Below, in pieces: positions 19,692-29,246 of a stretch of 64,000 bases of DNA. The DNA lies in the NCBI GenBank assembly GCA_024743175.1, contig JANSXA010000001.1:186001-250000 (forward strand), read 5' to 3'. Origin of the DNA: Pseudomonadaceae bacterium. GTDB taxonomy: Bacteria; Pseudomonadota; Gammaproteobacteria; Pseudomonadales; Azotimanducaceae. A model generated the notes under the pieces. The model saw only the letters and a list, made by a program, of their open reading frames with translations. It had not been told where the DNA came from and ran no database searches. The position numbers and the translations under genes were made by a program. How positions within the stretch are numbered: the first letter of the stretch is position 1; each line of letters opens with the position of its first letter.

Positions 19692-19719
19692 TTGCAATTC
19701 TCTTTTGCCACGTTAATAT
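19692..19719 (+). promoter_or_regulatory. Predicted sigma70 promoter of the DAHP synthase leader
   Basis: TTGCAA (19692-19697) and TAATAT (19714-19719) are separated by 16 bp, a good vegetative promoter. Transcription would start near 19726, at or just before the first ATG of the leader peptide, which would make that start leaderless. Readthrough from the upstream helicase gene is an alternative. Confidence 0.5.
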
Positions 19720-19726
19720 CGCCTGC

Positions 19727-19849
19727 ATGAAAACAAGCTTCAACATAGAACTGGAAATGGAATCCGCCGACGTGCTTCGCACTGATGCGCAATCTGTGCT
19801 GGGTGCTGGTTTTTCATGGCAAGGCTTTTTTACCTACTTTTATATGTAA
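19727..19849 (+). CDS. Putative Phe/Tyr-rich leader peptide of aroG
   Basis: A 40-codon frame, ATG at 19727 to TAA at 19847-19849, ends with the codons for F-S-W-Q-G-F-F-T-Y-F-Y-M. Six of its last ten codons are Phe or Tyr, with a Trp just before them. The frame stops five bases before a series of overlapping hairpins that end in an intrinsic terminator, and a DAHP synthase gene follows. This is the arrangement of amino-acid attenuators. No clear Shine-Dalgarno precedes 19727; internal starts at ATG 19757 or GTG 19772 would keep the aromatic stretch. Confidence 0.6.
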   Translation: MKTSFNIELEMESADVLRTDAQSVLGAGFSWQGFFTYFYM

Positions 19850-19853
19850 TCCA

Positions 19854-19935
19854 GCCTTCACACATATTATGAGAAGGCAGGTAGCTGCCTTCCGCGGGAA
19901 CCCCGACAGGCAGCTGGCCTCTCGGGGTTTTTTTA
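19854..19935 (+). terminator. Attenuator: alternating hairpins ending in an intrinsic terminator
   Basis: Segments: A GCCTTC (19854-19859), B GAAGGCAG (19873-19880), C CTGCCTTC (19885-19892), D AGGCAG (19908-19913, inside the terminator's left arm region). A pairs with B, B with C (AAGGCAG/CTGCCTT, 4-base loop), and C with D. D also belongs to the terminator stem AACCCCGA (19899-19906)/TCGGGGTT (19922-19929), extended by AGGC/GCCT and followed by seven T residues. The pairings are mutually exclusive. Free A lets A:B form and C capture D (readthrough); a ribosome covering A allows B:C and then termination. The pairing is read directly; the regulatory logic is inference. Confidence 0.7.
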
Positions 19936-19981
19936 TGCCTCCCTTCAGCAGTTTAGAAGGCGGCACTTTTTGGAGAGGAAC

Positions 19982-21031
19982 ATGCAGTTAGAAAATTTGA
20001 ATGTGGAGAAACATGAGGTGTTGATCACGCCTGAAAAGCTCAAGGCAAAGCTGCCGGTAACCGACGAAATCTCTGCGGCGGTAAATACCTATCGTCAGAT
20101 TGTACGGGATATTGTCGCCGGACGGGACGAGCGCCTGCTGGTGGTTGTTGGCCCCTGCTCTATCCACGACCCGAAAGCGGCACTGGAATATGCTGCACGA
20201 TTGAAAAAGCTGCAGGATGAAGTCAGTGACCATCTGTTTCTGGTGATGCGGGCCTACTTTGAAAAACCACGCAGCACGGTGGGTTGGAAAGGTCTGATCA
20301 ACGATCCTCACCTTGACGACAGTTTCTGTGTGTCAGAAGGCCTGGAGATCGCGCGGCAGCTGTTGTTGGATATTTCGGCGATGGGCCTGCCTATAGCGAC
20401 AGAGGCGCTGGACCCTATTACGCCGCAATACCTTCAGGACCTGATTTCCTGGTCGGCAATCGGCGCGCGTACCACTGAATCTCAAACACATCGTGAAATG
20501 GCGTCCGGGCTGAGCTGTGCTGTGGGCTTTAAAAATGGCACCGACGGTTCCCTTGGTGTGGCCATCAACGCTTTGCAATCTGCAATCAGCCCTCATCGTT
20601 TCCTGGGTATCAGTCCATCTGGTCAGGTCAGTGTTATCCATACGCGGGGTAACGAACATGCGCATATCGTCCTGCGCGGCGGCTCAAATGGTCCGAACTA
20701 CGATGCTGTAAGCGTATCCCAGGCCCAGGACAAATTGAGCAGCCTCGGCCTGCCCGCCTCCATCATGATCGATTGCTCACATGCCAATTCAAACAAAGAT
20801 CACCAGCAGCAGAAAAACGTTCTACGCAGCGTGCAGGAGCAGCGCGGTGGCGGTAACAAAGCGATTACCGGGGTGATGATTGAGAGTAACCTGCAGGCAG
20901 GTAATCAGAGTATGTCGGACTTGAGTCAGCTGCAGTATGGGGTTTCAGTCACTGATGCGTGCATCGACTGGCAGGAGACTCAGTCCCTGCTGCGCGATCT
21001 GAATGCCGCCCTTGGGGTCAAAGCCGCCTGA
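19982..21031 (+). CDS. aroG: 3-deoxy-7-phosphoheptulonate (DAHP) synthase, type I
   Basis: It condenses phosphoenolpyruvate and erythrose 4-phosphate in the first step of the shikimate pathway. It is 349 residues from the ATG at 19982, which has GGAGAGGAAC directly upstream. Family signatures are [13 protein letters not shown], the PEP-binding [34 protein letters not shown] and the metal-site region [13 protein letters not shown]. Whether it is the Phe- or Tyr-inhibited isozyme cannot be settled by eye. The upstream attenuator codes for both amino acids. An in-frame TTG at 19970 is unlikely to be the start. Confidence 0.93.
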   Translation: MQLENLNVEKHEVLITPEKLKAKLPVTDEISAAVNTYRQIVRDIVAGRDERLLVVVGPCSIHDPKAALEYAARLKKLQDEVSDHLFLVMRAYFEKPRSTVGWKGLINDPHLDDSFCVSEGLEIARQLLLDISAMGLPIATEALDPITPQYLQDLISWSAIGARTTESQTHREMASGLSCAVGFKNGTDGSLGVAINALQSAISPHRFLGISPSGQVSVIHTRGNEHAHIVLRGGSNGPNYDAVSVSQAQDKLSSLGLPASIMIDCSHANSNKDHQQQKNVLRSVQEQRGGGNKAITGVMIESNLQAGNQSMSDLSQLQYGVSVTDACIDWQETQSLLRDLNAALGVKAA

Positions 21032-21042
21032 ACGGCGGCTTT
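21020..21042 (+). terminator. Terminator-like hairpin after aroG
   Basis: AAAGCCGCC (21020-21028) and GGCGGCTTT (21034-21042) form a 9-bp stem around a 5-base loop that includes the aroG stop codon. The T tail is short (TTTCTACT). The stem is symmetric, so it may also serve the convergent nfuA gene. Confidence 0.55.
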
Positions 21043-21060
21043 CTACTCGATGAGCCTGAC

Positions 21061-21642
21061 TTAGCTGTAGTAGGCGTTCTCGGTCACGCTGTGATCGGTT
21101 TGATCGAGAATACTGCTCAATTCAGGGATTCGTTCCAGCAGCGTTGTTTCAACGCTGTGTTTGAGGGTGATGTCGACCGCAGAGCAACCCTGGCAGCCGC
21201 CACCAAACTGCAGCACAGCGGCTTTATCCGGCGTAATTTCCACCAGTGAAACCACCCCGCCGTGAGCAGCTAAACCGGGGTTAATTTCGTTATATAACAC
21301 GTAGTTAACGCGATCTTCTAAGGGCGAATCTGGCCCTACGCTGGGTACCCTGGCATTGGGTGCCTTGATTGTCAGCTGGCCACCCATCTGATCTTCAGAG
21401 TAGTCGACCACAGCATCAACCAGGTAAGGCTCACTGCGACCTTCAAACCAGGCACGAAAACCCTCGTACTCTACCGCTACGTCACCCTCCTGCTCTTCGC
21501 CGGGACGGCAGTAGGCAATACAGGTTTCTGCTTGTGCGGTACCAGGTTGAGCAACAAAGACGCGGATGGCCACATCTCCATCGTCCTGTTTCCTCAGAAG
21601 TTCTTGCAGATAGGTTTGTGCAGAGGCAGATATTTCGATCAT
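21061..21642 (-). CDS. nfuA: NfuA, Fe-S cluster carrier protein
   Basis: This two-domain protein delivers 4Fe-4S clusters to apo-enzymes. The N-terminal A-type-like domain (residues 1-95) is degenerate for cysteine ligands but keeps the fold ([15 protein letters not shown]). The C-terminal Nfu domain holds the cluster-binding CxxC in GGGCQGCS near residue 152. The length of 193 is standard. A consensus IscR type 1 operator lies 54-78 bp upstream of its ATG, fitting iron-sulfur control. Many Fe-S client enzymes are in the window (RimO, the siroheme reductase, the AddB-like nuclease). Confidence 0.95.
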   Translation of the reverse strand: MIEISASAQTYLQELLRKQDDGDVAIRVFVAQPGTAQAETCIAYCRPGEEQEGDVAVEYEGFRAWFEGRSEPYLVDAVVDYSEDQMGGQLTIKAPNARVPSVGPDSPLEDRVNYVLYNEINPGLAAHGGVVSLVEITPDKAAVLQFGGGCQGCSAVDITLKHSVETTLLERIPELSSILDQTDHSVTENAYYS

Positions 21643-21695
21643 GGTGTGCAGGCAATTCCTTTCGTGAAATATGAAGGAGCGAAGTGTAACGGTTT

Positions 21696-21720
21696 ATACC
21701 CGACTATTTTAGTCGGGTAT
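21696..21720. promoter_or_regulatory. IscR type 1 operator upstream of nfuA
   Basis: Positions 21696-21720 form an almost perfect palindrome: ATACCCGACTA, three T residues, TAGTCGGGTAT. Every position fits the published IscR type 1 consensus ATASYYGACTRWWWYAGTCRRSTAT. The perfect dyad extends one base on each side (12-bp arms). It lies 54 bp before the nfuA ATG, where possible -10 hexamers (TAAAAT or TATAAA on the minus strand) overlap it, as expected for a repressor site. E. coli nfuA is also under IscR control. metH starts 126 bp away on the other side and is less likely the target. Confidence 0.8.
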
Positions 21721-21845
21721 AGGCATTTGTGGAAGATTAATCTGCTTCAACTTTGCTTATACATCCTTCAATTGTGCCCACAGCGGTGCTGCTATACGGT
21801 GCGCGACTGAAATCTGCCGTATTGTCCAATCGTAAGTGAATATTT

Positions 21846-24800
21846 ATGTCCGAAGCGTTATCTCAAGATCTTCCTCAACCGAGTCTCAAGGCCCTGTTGG
21901 AGCAGCGGATATTAGTATTGGATGGTGCTTACGGCACCGCATTGCAGGGTTATGGCCTGCGCGAAGCCGATTACCGCAATGACGAACTGGAGAAATTTTC
22001 CACACCCCTGATGGGTAACCACGATCTGCTCTGCCTGACGCGACCGGAGATTGTCCAGGAAGTGCACGCTGCATACCTGTCTGCCGGTGCGGACATCATT
22101 TCAACTAATACATTTTCGGCCACCAGTATCGCCCAGGCTGATTTTGGCACCGAAAGTCTGAGCTATCGAGTTAATGAAGCCGGGGCTCGAATTGCCCGGG
22201 AAGTGGCAGATCAGTTTTCAACACCAGACAAACCCCGCTTTGTCGCCGGCAGTGTGGGTCCTACAAACCGCACCGCCAGCCTGTCTCCAGATGTGAATCG
22301 GCCAGGCTTCCGCAACATTAACTTTGATCAGCTGGTCGAGAGTTACAGCGAAGCCATTCGTGGTCTGGTTGCGGGCGGCGCCGACCTCATTCTGATCGAA
22401 ACCGTCTTCGATACGCTAAACGCCAAAGCGGCAATCTACGCGGCGATGCAGGTAAACGATTCGCTGTCTGAGCCGTTACCGTTGATGATCTCCGGCACCA
22501 TTACCGATGCCAGTGGACGCACACTAAGCGGCCAGACCTGTGAAGCCTTTCTTATTTCAATTGCCCACGCGAACCCTATCGCCGTAGGACTGAATTGCGC
22601 TCTGGGTGCAGAGCAGTTGCGCCCATACATTGCGGAACTGGCAAAAAAATCAACTGCCGCGATCAGCGTGCACCCGAATGCAGGACTGCCCAACGCATTT
22701 GGCGAATACGACGAAAGTGCTGAACATATGGCAGCCATTGTCGGTGAATATGTTGAACAGGGATGGATCAATATTGTTGGCGGCTGTTGTGGGACCACCC
22801 CGGAACACATCGCTGCCATAGCCCAGCAGGTTGCCGGTGTTCAGCCGAGAAGCCGTGGGGTAGATGATGCAAATCTGAAGCTGGCTGGATTAGAAGCGCT
22901 GAATGTCACGCCGGATTCTCTGTTTCTCAATGTGGGTGAGCGTACAAATGTGACTGGCTCTGCACGATTTGCGCGCTTGATACGCGAAAACGCCTTTGAT
23001 CAGGCGTTAGATGTAGCCCGCGATCAGGTTGAAAACGGCGCCCAGGTCATCGACATCAATATGGATGAAGGCATGCTCGATGGCGCCGCGGCGATGGTTG
23101 AATTCCTTCATCTGATTGCTTCGGAACCTGATATCGCACGTGTGCCCATCATGCTTGACTCCAGCAACTGGGACATTATCGAAGCGGGCTTAAAGTGTGT
23201 GCAGGGTAAAGCTGTTGTTAACTCAATCAGCCTGAAGGAAGGTGAGGCTTCATTTATTGAACATGCGCAGAAATGTCGACGCTACGGCGCGGCGGTTGTC
23301 GTCATGGCTTTTGACGAAGACGGCCAGGCAGATACCTATCAACGTAAAATAGATATCTGTGAACGCAGCTACCGCATACTTACAGAAGTTGTTGGCATGC
23401 CGGCCACGGATATCATTTTTGATCCCAACATATTTGCCATCGGCACCGGTATCGAAGAGCACAACAACTACGCAGTTGATTATATCGAGTCGGTAAAGTG
23501 GATCGCAGAGAATCTACCGGGTGCTCGCACTTCAGGCGGCCTGAGCAATGTCTCGTTTGCCTTTCGTGGTAACAACCCGGTGCGCGAAGCGATTCATACC
23601 GTATTCCTCTACCACGCGATTCAGGCCGGCATGTCGATGGGTATTGTAAATCCAGGACAATTGGGGATTTACGCGGAAATACCCGAGGAGCTGTGTGAGC
23701 GGGTCGAAGACCTGGTTCTGAATCGTCGGCCGGATGCCACCGAACGGTTGCTGGATGTCGCTGGTGAATTTGCCGGTCAGAGCACCGACAGGTCAAAAGA
23801 AAAGGATATGTCCTGGCGCGAATTGCCGGTCTCTGAGCGTCTCTCTCACGCTCTGGTTAAAGGCATCACTGAATTCATAATTGAAGACACAGAAAGCGCG
23901 CGCCTGGAAGCTGAGAAGCCCCTCGATGTGATTGAAGGGCCTCTCATGGCGGGCATGGGAGTTGTCGGCGATCTGTTTGGCAGCGGCAAAATGTTTTTGC
24001 CTCAGGTTGTGAAGAGTGCTCGGGTGATGAAACAAGCTGTTGGACACCTGATCCCGTTTATCGAAAACGAGAAAAGTGGCGCGCCCAGCAGTAAAGGCAA
24101 AATCATTATGGCTACGGTCAAAGGCGACGTACATGACATTGGTAAGAATATTGTTGGCGTGGTGCTGCAATGTAACAATTACGACATCGTCGACCTGGGG
24201 GTCATGGTGCCAGCAGAAAAGATTCTGCAGGCAGCAATTGATGAAAATGCGAGCGCAATCGGGCTGTCCGGTCTGATCACACCATCACTTGATGAAATGG
24301 TAAACATCGCCAGCGAAATGCAGCGACGGGAGATGGCAATTCCCCTGCTCATCGGCGGAGCAACCACCAGCAAGGCACATACAGCCGCAAAAATTGCACC
24401 GGCTTACAATAACAGTGCGACAGTTTATGTGACTGACGCTTCCCGTGCAGTGAACGTCGCCAGTTCGTTGCTTGCCAATCCGGAAAGCTATGAACAGTAC
24501 TCCCAGGCCATTGAATTGGAATACGCCACAGTCAGGAACCGCGTTGAGGCAAGACGATCAAAACGGCAGTTTCTGACTTTTGAAGATGCCCAAGCCAATG
24601 CTGCGGCCATGGCCTGGTCTACTGACAATATATGTAAGCCGAAGCAGATGGGTGTGCATACTGTTACGCCCGAACTTGCCGACCTTGTGCCCTATATAGA
24701 CTGGACACCTTTTTTCATGACCTGGGAGCTGGCCGGAAAGTATCCCAAAATTCTGCAGGATGAAGTAGTCGGTGAGGCCGCGCGCTCACTTTTTGCAGAT

Positions 24801-25535
24801 GCCCAGGCGATGTTAACCTGGCTGATTAAAGATGGACGGCTGGGCGCAAAAGGTGTTTATGGCATCTGGCCCGCGAATCGCTCAGGGGCTAATGACATCG
24901 CTCTGTTTGCGGATGAGGGTCGTGTCGATTCGCTGGCTACGCTGTATCACCTGCGTCAGCAGACGCCGAAGCCCGATGACTCAGCGCCAAACTATTGCCT
25001 CGCTGACTTTATTGCACCTGCGGGCATACCCGACTACCTGGGCGGTTTTGCCGTGACGGCAGGTTTAAATATAGAGGCAGTGCTCGCAGAACAGGCTGGC
25101 GATGATTACAACGAAATCATGATCAAAGCGCTGGCGGATCGGCTCGCTGAGGCGTTCGCCGAATATCTGCATGAGTATGTACGAAAAACCGCCTGGGGTT
25201 ATGCGGCTGATGAAGCGCTGGAGCGCGACGCCCTGATCAGCGAAAAATACGCAGGCATTCGACCCGCCCCGGGTTATCCCGCCTGCCCGGAACACAGTGA
25301 AAAAGAAACGCTGTTTGAGCTGTTACAGGCGACAGAAAAAACCGGTATTACTCTGACGGACAGTTACGCCATGTCTCCTGCAGCAGCCGTCAGTGGCTGG
25401 TATTTTGCGCATCCGGAGAGCCGTTACTTTGGCGTTGGCAAAATTGATAGTGATCAGGTCGAAGATTACGCCCGGCGTAAGAAGATTGATCTTGAGCAGG
25501 CGCGGCTGCTGTTGCGTCCTGCACTTGCGGACTGA
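21846..25535 (+). CDS. metH: MetH, cobalamin-dependent methionine synthase
   Basis: The protein has 1229 residues with all four modules. The homocysteine-binding barrel (about 10-330) has zinc ligands in GLNCALG and [11 protein letters not shown]. The pterin-binding barrel (about 360-620) has [14 protein letters not shown] and [10 protein letters not shown]. The cobalamin-binding module has the [10 protein letters not shown] histidine, and the C-terminal SAM-reactivation domain ends with GYPACPEH and [19 protein letters not shown]. The enzyme transfers methyl from methyltetrahydrofolate to homocysteine. The 124-bp upstream gap contains no recognisable cobalamin riboswitch. Confidence 0.98.
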   Translation: MSEALSQDLPQPSLKALLEQRILVLDGAYGTALQGYGLREADYRNDELEKFSTPLMGNHDLLCLTRPEIVQEVHAAYLSAGADIISTNTFSATSIAQADFGTESLSYRVNEAGARIAREVADQFSTPDKPRFVAGSVGPTNRTASLSPDVNRPGFRNINFDQLVESYSEAIRGLVAGGADLILIETVFDTLNAKAAIYAAMQVNDSLSEPLPLMISGTITDASGRTLSGQTCEAFLISIAHANPIAVGLNCALGAEQLRPYIAELAKKSTAAISVHPNAGLPNAFGEYDESAEHMAAIVGEYVEQGWINIVGGCCGTTPEHIAAIAQQVAGVQPRSRGVDDANLKLAGLEALNVTPDSLFLNVGERTNVTGSARFARLIRENAFDQALDVARDQVENGAQVIDINMDEGMLDGAAAMVEFLHLIASEPDIARVPIMLDSSNWDIIEAGLKCVQGKAVVNSISLKEGEASFIEHAQKCRRYGAAVVVMAFDEDGQADTYQRKIDICERSYRILTEVVGMPATDIIFDPNIFAIGTGIEEHNNYAVDYIESVKWIAENLPGARTSGGLSNVSFAFRGNNPVREAIHTVFLYHAIQAGMSMGIVNPGQLGIYAEIPEELCERVEDLVLNRRPDATERLLDVAGEFAGQSTDRSKEKDMSWRELPVSERLSHALVKGITEFIIEDTESARLEAEKPLDVIEGPLMAGMGVVGDLFGSGKMFLPQVVKSARVMKQAVGHLIPFIENEKSGAPSSKGKIIMATVKGDVHDIGKNIVGVVLQCNNYDIVDLGVMVPAEKILQAAIDENASAIGLSGLITPSLDEMVNIASEMQRREMAIPLLIGGATTSKAHTAAKIAPAYNNSATVYVTDASRAVNVASSLLANPESYEQYSQAIELEYATVRNRVEARRSKRQFLTFEDAQANAAAMAWSTDNICKPKQMGVHTVTPELADLVPYIDWTPFFMTWELAGKYPKILQDEVVGEAARSLFADAQAMLTWLIKDGRLGAKGVYGIWPANRSGANDIALFADEGRVDSLATLYHLRQQTPKPDDSAPNYCLADFIAPAGIPDYLGGFAVTAGLNIEAVLAEQAGDDYNEIMIKALADRLAEAFAEYLHEYVRKTAWGYAADEALERDALISEKYAGIRPAPGYPACPEHSEKETLFELLQATEKTGITLTDSYAMSPAAAVSGWYFAHPESRYFGVGKIDSDQVEDYARRKKIDLEQARLLLRPALAD

Positions 25536-25565
25536 CTCGATCAGGCGTCTGGGTTCTGCAGGCTT

Positions 25566-25709
25566 CTAGAAATCGAAGGTGAATCCGGAAATGAAGTGAA
25601 CAGCCATGAATATGGCAGCCACAAAAATGACGATGATGGCTTTGGTATCAGCCCGGGTATCGTCGGAATTGTCCGCGGTTTGTGATTCGGAAATCTGTTC
25701 GTCACTCAT
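25566..25709 (-). CDS. Predicted 47-residue single-span membrane protein
   Basis: A frame runs from ATG at 25709 to TAG at 25566. The N-terminal half is acidic and polar (MSDEQISESQTADNSDDT). It is followed by a transmembrane segment, KAIIVIFVAAIFMAVHFISG, and a short FTFDF tail. Small proteins of this plan next to metH look familiar from pseudomonad genomes, but I know no function. It is convergent with metH, 30 bp after its stop. Confidence 0.55.
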   Translation of the reverse strand: MSDEQISESQTADNSDDTRADTKAIIVIFVAAIFMAVHFISGFTFDF

Positions 25710-25915
25710 ATCTAATGCGCCTGTGGCCTGCTTCGGAGGCGCAATTATAGTGGATATTTCTGCATTGCCTAGCCTGCGTTTGAAATAGCCTCCTGCGCTG
25801 AAATTTACATCCGTTCATAAGCTTATAATTGGGATATTGTTGGCAAGTTATGGTGCGCCTGTTAACGTGCGGGCGCAAAAAACCCCTTGTCAATTTGTGA
25901 AGATGCCTGCCACTT

Positions 25916-27583
25916 ATGTATAGATACGACGATTTTGATCGTAACTTTGTTGCTGAACGTGTTGCCCACTACCGCTCCCAGACCGAACGCTATCTGGCCG
26001 GTAAGCTCAGTGACGACGAATTTCTGCAACTGAGGTTGCGCAACGGGCTGTATGTACAGCGTCTGGCACCTATGCTGCGTGTCGCAGTGCCTTATGGAAC
26101 GCTGTCTGCGAAACAACTGCGCATGCTTGCGCACATCGCTCGGCAGTACGACCGGGGATATGGTCATCTCAGTACGCGACAGAATATGCAGTTCAACTGG
26201 CCTGACCTTGCCGAGGTTCCTGATATCCTCGAAGACCTGGCTACAGTTGAGATGCACGCCATCCAGACCAGTGGCAACTGTATCCGTAACGTCACTACTG
26301 ACGAGTTTGCAGGCGCTGCGCGCGACGAACACGTGGACGCCCGCCCCTACTGCGAAATCATGCGTCAATGGTCAACAAACCATCCGGAATTCGACTGGCT
26401 GCCACGCAAGTTTAAAATTGCGGTCACCGGCGCAACAACAGACCGTGCGGCTATAGCAGTACATGATATAGGGCTGCGCGCCGGCCTCGATGCTCACGGT
26501 AAGGTTGTGTTTGATGTATATGTCGGCGGCGGTCTGGGCCGCACGCCGGTGATCGGTTCACAAATATACAGCGGGCTGCCGGTGCAGCATCTGCTGACGT
26601 ATCTGGAATCGATCATGCGGGTGTACAACCGCTACGGCCGACGCGACAACAAATACAAAGCCAGAATCAAAATTCTGGTTCGCGCCATGGGCGCAGAGGC
26701 CTTCAAGGCCAAGGTTGAAGAAGACTGGCAGGACATAAAAGATGGCCCCTCAACCCTGCTCGACGCTGAAGTTGAACGTATGGTGGCTGCTTTTGAGCCG
26801 CCGGCATTTGAAAAACTGGAAAACGATACGGACGCACTGGATAAGCTGCGATTTGAGCATCCTGAGTTTGGCCGCTGGCTGAAACACAACGTCAAACCTC
26901 ACAAACAGTCGGGTTATGCGGTTGTTGTGCTGTCAACAAAGGTCACGGGTGTACCTACGGGTGATGTCAGTGATGAGCAGATGGATGCGGTAGCGGACTG
27001 GTCAGAGCGCTACAGCTTCAGTGAATTACGAATTTCTCATGAACAGAACTTTGTGCTTCCACATGTGCCCATGCAGCACCTTTTCAATCTCTGGCAGGCG
27101 GCCACAGCCCAAGATCTGGCGACAGCAAACGTTGGCTTGCTGACCGATATCATCTGTTGCCCGGGCGGCGACTATTGTTCACTGGCTAATGCCAAGTCGA
27201 TCCCGGTGGCTGAAGCCATACAGCAGCGCTTCGATGATGTGGACTATCTGTACGATCTTGGTGATCTGGATATCAATATATCCGGATGTATGAACGCCTG
27301 CGGTCATCACCATGTTGGCCACATTGGTATTCTTGGTGTTGATAAAAAGGGTCAGGAGTTTTACCAGATCTCCCTGGGTGGTCATTCCGGGCACTCCGGT
27401 TTACCGCCCTCTCTGGGACAGATTGTCGGGCCAAGTGTTGCGCGCGAAGAAGTGACTGATGTGGTAGCTGCAATTTTTGAGGTGTACCTGCAACATCGTC
27501 TAGAAGGTGAACAGTTTTTAAGCTGTTTCAACCGCATTTCTATTGATCCATTTAAAGAGAAAGTTTATGCCAACGCTGATTAA
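25916..27583 (+). CDS. cysI: Siroheme nitrite/sulfite reductase, hemoprotein beta-component type
   Basis: This 555-residue siroheme/4Fe-4S reductase is of the kind annotated as CysI in pseudomonads. It reduces sulfite to sulfide for cysteine synthesis. The cluster and siroheme cysteines appear as CPGGDYC (C-x5-C, near residue 420) and GCMNACG (C-x3-C, near residue 460), the canonical arrangement. HLSTRQNMQFNW is the substrate-side motif. The DUF934 gene starts within its last codons, as in Pseudomonas. Nitrite reduction cannot be excluded from sequence, but the DUF934 partner and the presence of CysB favour sulfite. Confidence 0.9.
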   Translation: MYRYDDFDRNFVAERVAHYRSQTERYLAGKLSDDEFLQLRLRNGLYVQRLAPMLRVAVPYGTLSAKQLRMLAHIARQYDRGYGHLSTRQNMQFNWPDLAEVPDILEDLATVEMHAIQTSGNCIRNVTTDEFAGAARDEHVDARPYCEIMRQWSTNHPEFDWLPRKFKIAVTGATTDRAAIAVHDIGLRAGLDAHGKVVFDVYVGGGLGRTPVIGSQIYSGLPVQHLLTYLESIMRVYNRYGRRDNKYKARIKILVRAMGAEAFKAKVEEDWQDIKDGPSTLLDAEVERMVAAFEPPAFEKLENDTDALDKLRFEHPEFGRWLKHNVKPHKQSGYAVVVLSTKVTGVPTGDVSDEQMDAVADWSERYSFSELRISHEQNFVLPHVPMQHLFNLWQAATAQDLATANVGLLTDIICCPGGDYCSLANAKSIPVAEAIQQRFDDVDYLYDLGDLDINISGCMNACGHHHVGHIGILGVDKKGQEFYQISLGGHSGHSGLPPSLGQIVGPSVAREEVTDVVAAIFEVYLQHRLEGEQFLSCFNRISIDPFKEKVYANAD

Positions 27584-28004
27584 AGCTGCAGCAGATGGCT
27601 GGGCAATTGCTTCGGAAACGGAATCTGCAGATATACAATGGCAGGCACCTGAAGACTGGAACAGTGGCGATGCACTGCTGTTGACTGTGGACCTTGAGCC
27701 GCTCGCCGAGTACGCGCAAGCCGAACGTATCGCGATCGAGTTTCCTGCATTCAACGATGGTAGAGCCCTGTCTCTGGCAGTGCTGTTACGCACACGCCTG
27801 GGTTACACCGGAGAACTGCGAGCAGTCGGTGCAGTGCATGAAGATATACTTCACTACATGGTGCGATGCGGTTTTGATGCCATGGAAATACCAGATGACC
27901 GTAATGTACAGATTGCACTGGAGTTGATCAGACCCTACAGCAATGTGTATCAGGGAACTGTGGATAACCCGGAGCCTTCGTTCCGGCGCATGCAACGCGG
28001 CTGA
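27567..28004 (+). CDS. DUF934 protein, sulfite-reductase-associated
   Basis: This 145-residue protein is of the DUF934 family, which is almost always found directly after CysI-type reductases. The core is VDLEPLAEYAQAERIAIEFPAFNDGRAL, then LLRTRLGYTGELRAVG, and RCGFDAMEIPDD. The ATG at 27567, with AAAGAGAAAG upstream, lies inside the last 17 bases of the reductase gene, so the two are coupled. The role is unknown; assistance to, or electron delivery for, the reductase is often suggested. Confidence 0.88.
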   Translation: MPTLIKAAADGWAIASETESADIQWQAPEDWNSGDALLLTVDLEPLAEYAQAERIAIEFPAFNDGRALSLAVLLRTRLGYTGELRAVGAVHEDILHYMVRCGFDAMEIPDDRNVQIALELIRPYSNVYQGTVDNPEPSFRRMQRG

Positions 28005-28055
28005 GCACCGCGTACACTAGGTTGAGGTCATCTCAACAAGAGTAACAACATTCTC

Positions 28056-29228
28056 ATGCCCCATGCAGGCATCATTGAATCTTTTTTCTACATTTTTTCC
28101 GGCGCAGCGGTGCTGGCGACGTTTGCGCTGTACACCCGACAACCGATGCTGGTCGCCTATGTAGCGCTGGGTTGTCTGCTCGGGCCGTTTGGAATGGGTT
28201 GGGTTAATGATCCTGCCCTGCTTGCTGAAGTGGCTGAGTTCGGCATCATTTTCCTGTTGTTTCTCGTTGGTATGGATCTGCAACCCAGCAAACTTAGAAA
28301 CATGGTTGGTGCGTCGCTGTTAACTGCGCTCGTTACGACCCTGGCCTTTTTTGCGATTGGCTTCGCGGTCATGCTGACGTTTGGTTTCTCGCTCATTGAG
28401 GCAGCCGTGACCGGTATTGCTGCGTCATTTTCCAGCACAATTCTTGGTATAAAGCTGCTGCCAACCACGGCTCTGCATCATCGTCACGTCGGCGAAATTG
28501 TTGTCGCGCTGCTGCTGATACAGGATTTGCTGGCAATCCTGGCTATTTTACTGCTCAACGGCCTGGGCGTAGACGCAGCAGCACTGCTTACCAGCGTCGC
28601 ATCGATCTTCATCGGCCTGCCGCTGCTTGCACTGCTTGCGTTCCTGGGCGTCAAGTACGTTCTGTTGTATCTGATTCAGGCATTTGATGCGTTCCACGAA
28701 TATATCTTTCTGCTGGCGATTGGCTGGTGTTTAGCCATAGCGCATATGGCCGCGTTCTTTGGCTTGTCATTGGAGATAGGTGCGTTTATCGCAGGTGTGT
28801 CTCTGGCGACCAGCCCGATTTCTCAGTACATCGCAGAGAGTCTTCGACCATTGCGGGATTTTTTCCTGGTGCTGTTTTTCTTCTCCGTTGGTGCAGCGCT
28901 GAATATCGGCCTGCTGCCAGAAGTCTGGTTGCCTGCAATGGTTCTGGCGGGCCTGCTGATCGCCCTCAAGCCGGTTGTTTTTGCCGGCTTGTTAAGGTTT
29001 CAGGGGGAAGAGTCAAAAGTTGCCTGGGAGGTCGGCTATCGACTGGGCCAGGCATCTGAATTCTCGTTGTTGTTGTCTTACATCGCGATTGCGAACGCCC
29101 TGGTCGGAGACAAAGCTGCGTTGATTATTCAGTTCTCAACCGTTCTCACACTAGTGCTCAGCAGCTACTTTGTTATTTTCCGCTATCCAAGCCCGATCGC
29201 GCCTAACCCCAAGCTGCGGCGCGACTGA
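28056..29228 (+). CDS. CPA2-family monovalent cation:proton antiporter
   Basis: This 390-residue polytopic membrane protein has about 12 predicted helices and resembles the membrane half of KefB/KefC-type transporters. The discontinuous-helix region around GIAASFSSTILGIKLL and LLIQDLLAILAI contains the Gln-Asp pair typical of CPA2 ion sites. GLSLEIGAFIAGVSLATSP is the second conserved block. There is no C-terminal TrkA-N nucleotide-binding domain, so glutathione or NADH gating as in KefC is not expected. The transported ion (K+ or Na+) is not determinable here. Confidence 0.85.
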   Translation: MPHAGIIESFFYIFSGAAVLATFALYTRQPMLVAYVALGCLLGPFGMGWVNDPALLAEVAEFGIIFLLFLVGMDLQPSKLRNMVGASLLTALVTTLAFFAIGFAVMLTFGFSLIEAAVTGIAASFSSTILGIKLLPTTALHHRHVGEIVVALLLIQDLLAILAILLLNGLGVDAAALLTSVASIFIGLPLLALLAFLGVKYVLLYLIQAFDAFHEYIFLLAIGWCLAIAHMAAFFGLSLEIGAFIAGVSLATSPISQYIAESLRPLRDFFLVLFFFSVGAALNIGLLPEVWLPAMVLAGLLIALKPVVFAGLLRFQGEESKVAWEVGYRLGQASEFSLLLSYIAIANALVGDKAALIIQFSTVLTLVLSSYFVIFRYPSPIAPNPKLRRD

Positions 29229-29246
29229 TTGCAGTCACCAGAACAG

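Noticed and set aside
19785-19991. A 68-codon frame through the aroG leader in another phase
   Set aside because: It runs through the terminator and into the aroG start, has no ribosome-binding site and lacks a dense run of aromatic codons. The 19727-19849 frame fits an attenuator better.
21722-21845. Possible cobalamin riboswitch before metH
   Set aside because: Only 124 bp are available and I see no B12-box-like conserved string or matching stem pattern. Fully excluding it would need a covariance-model search.
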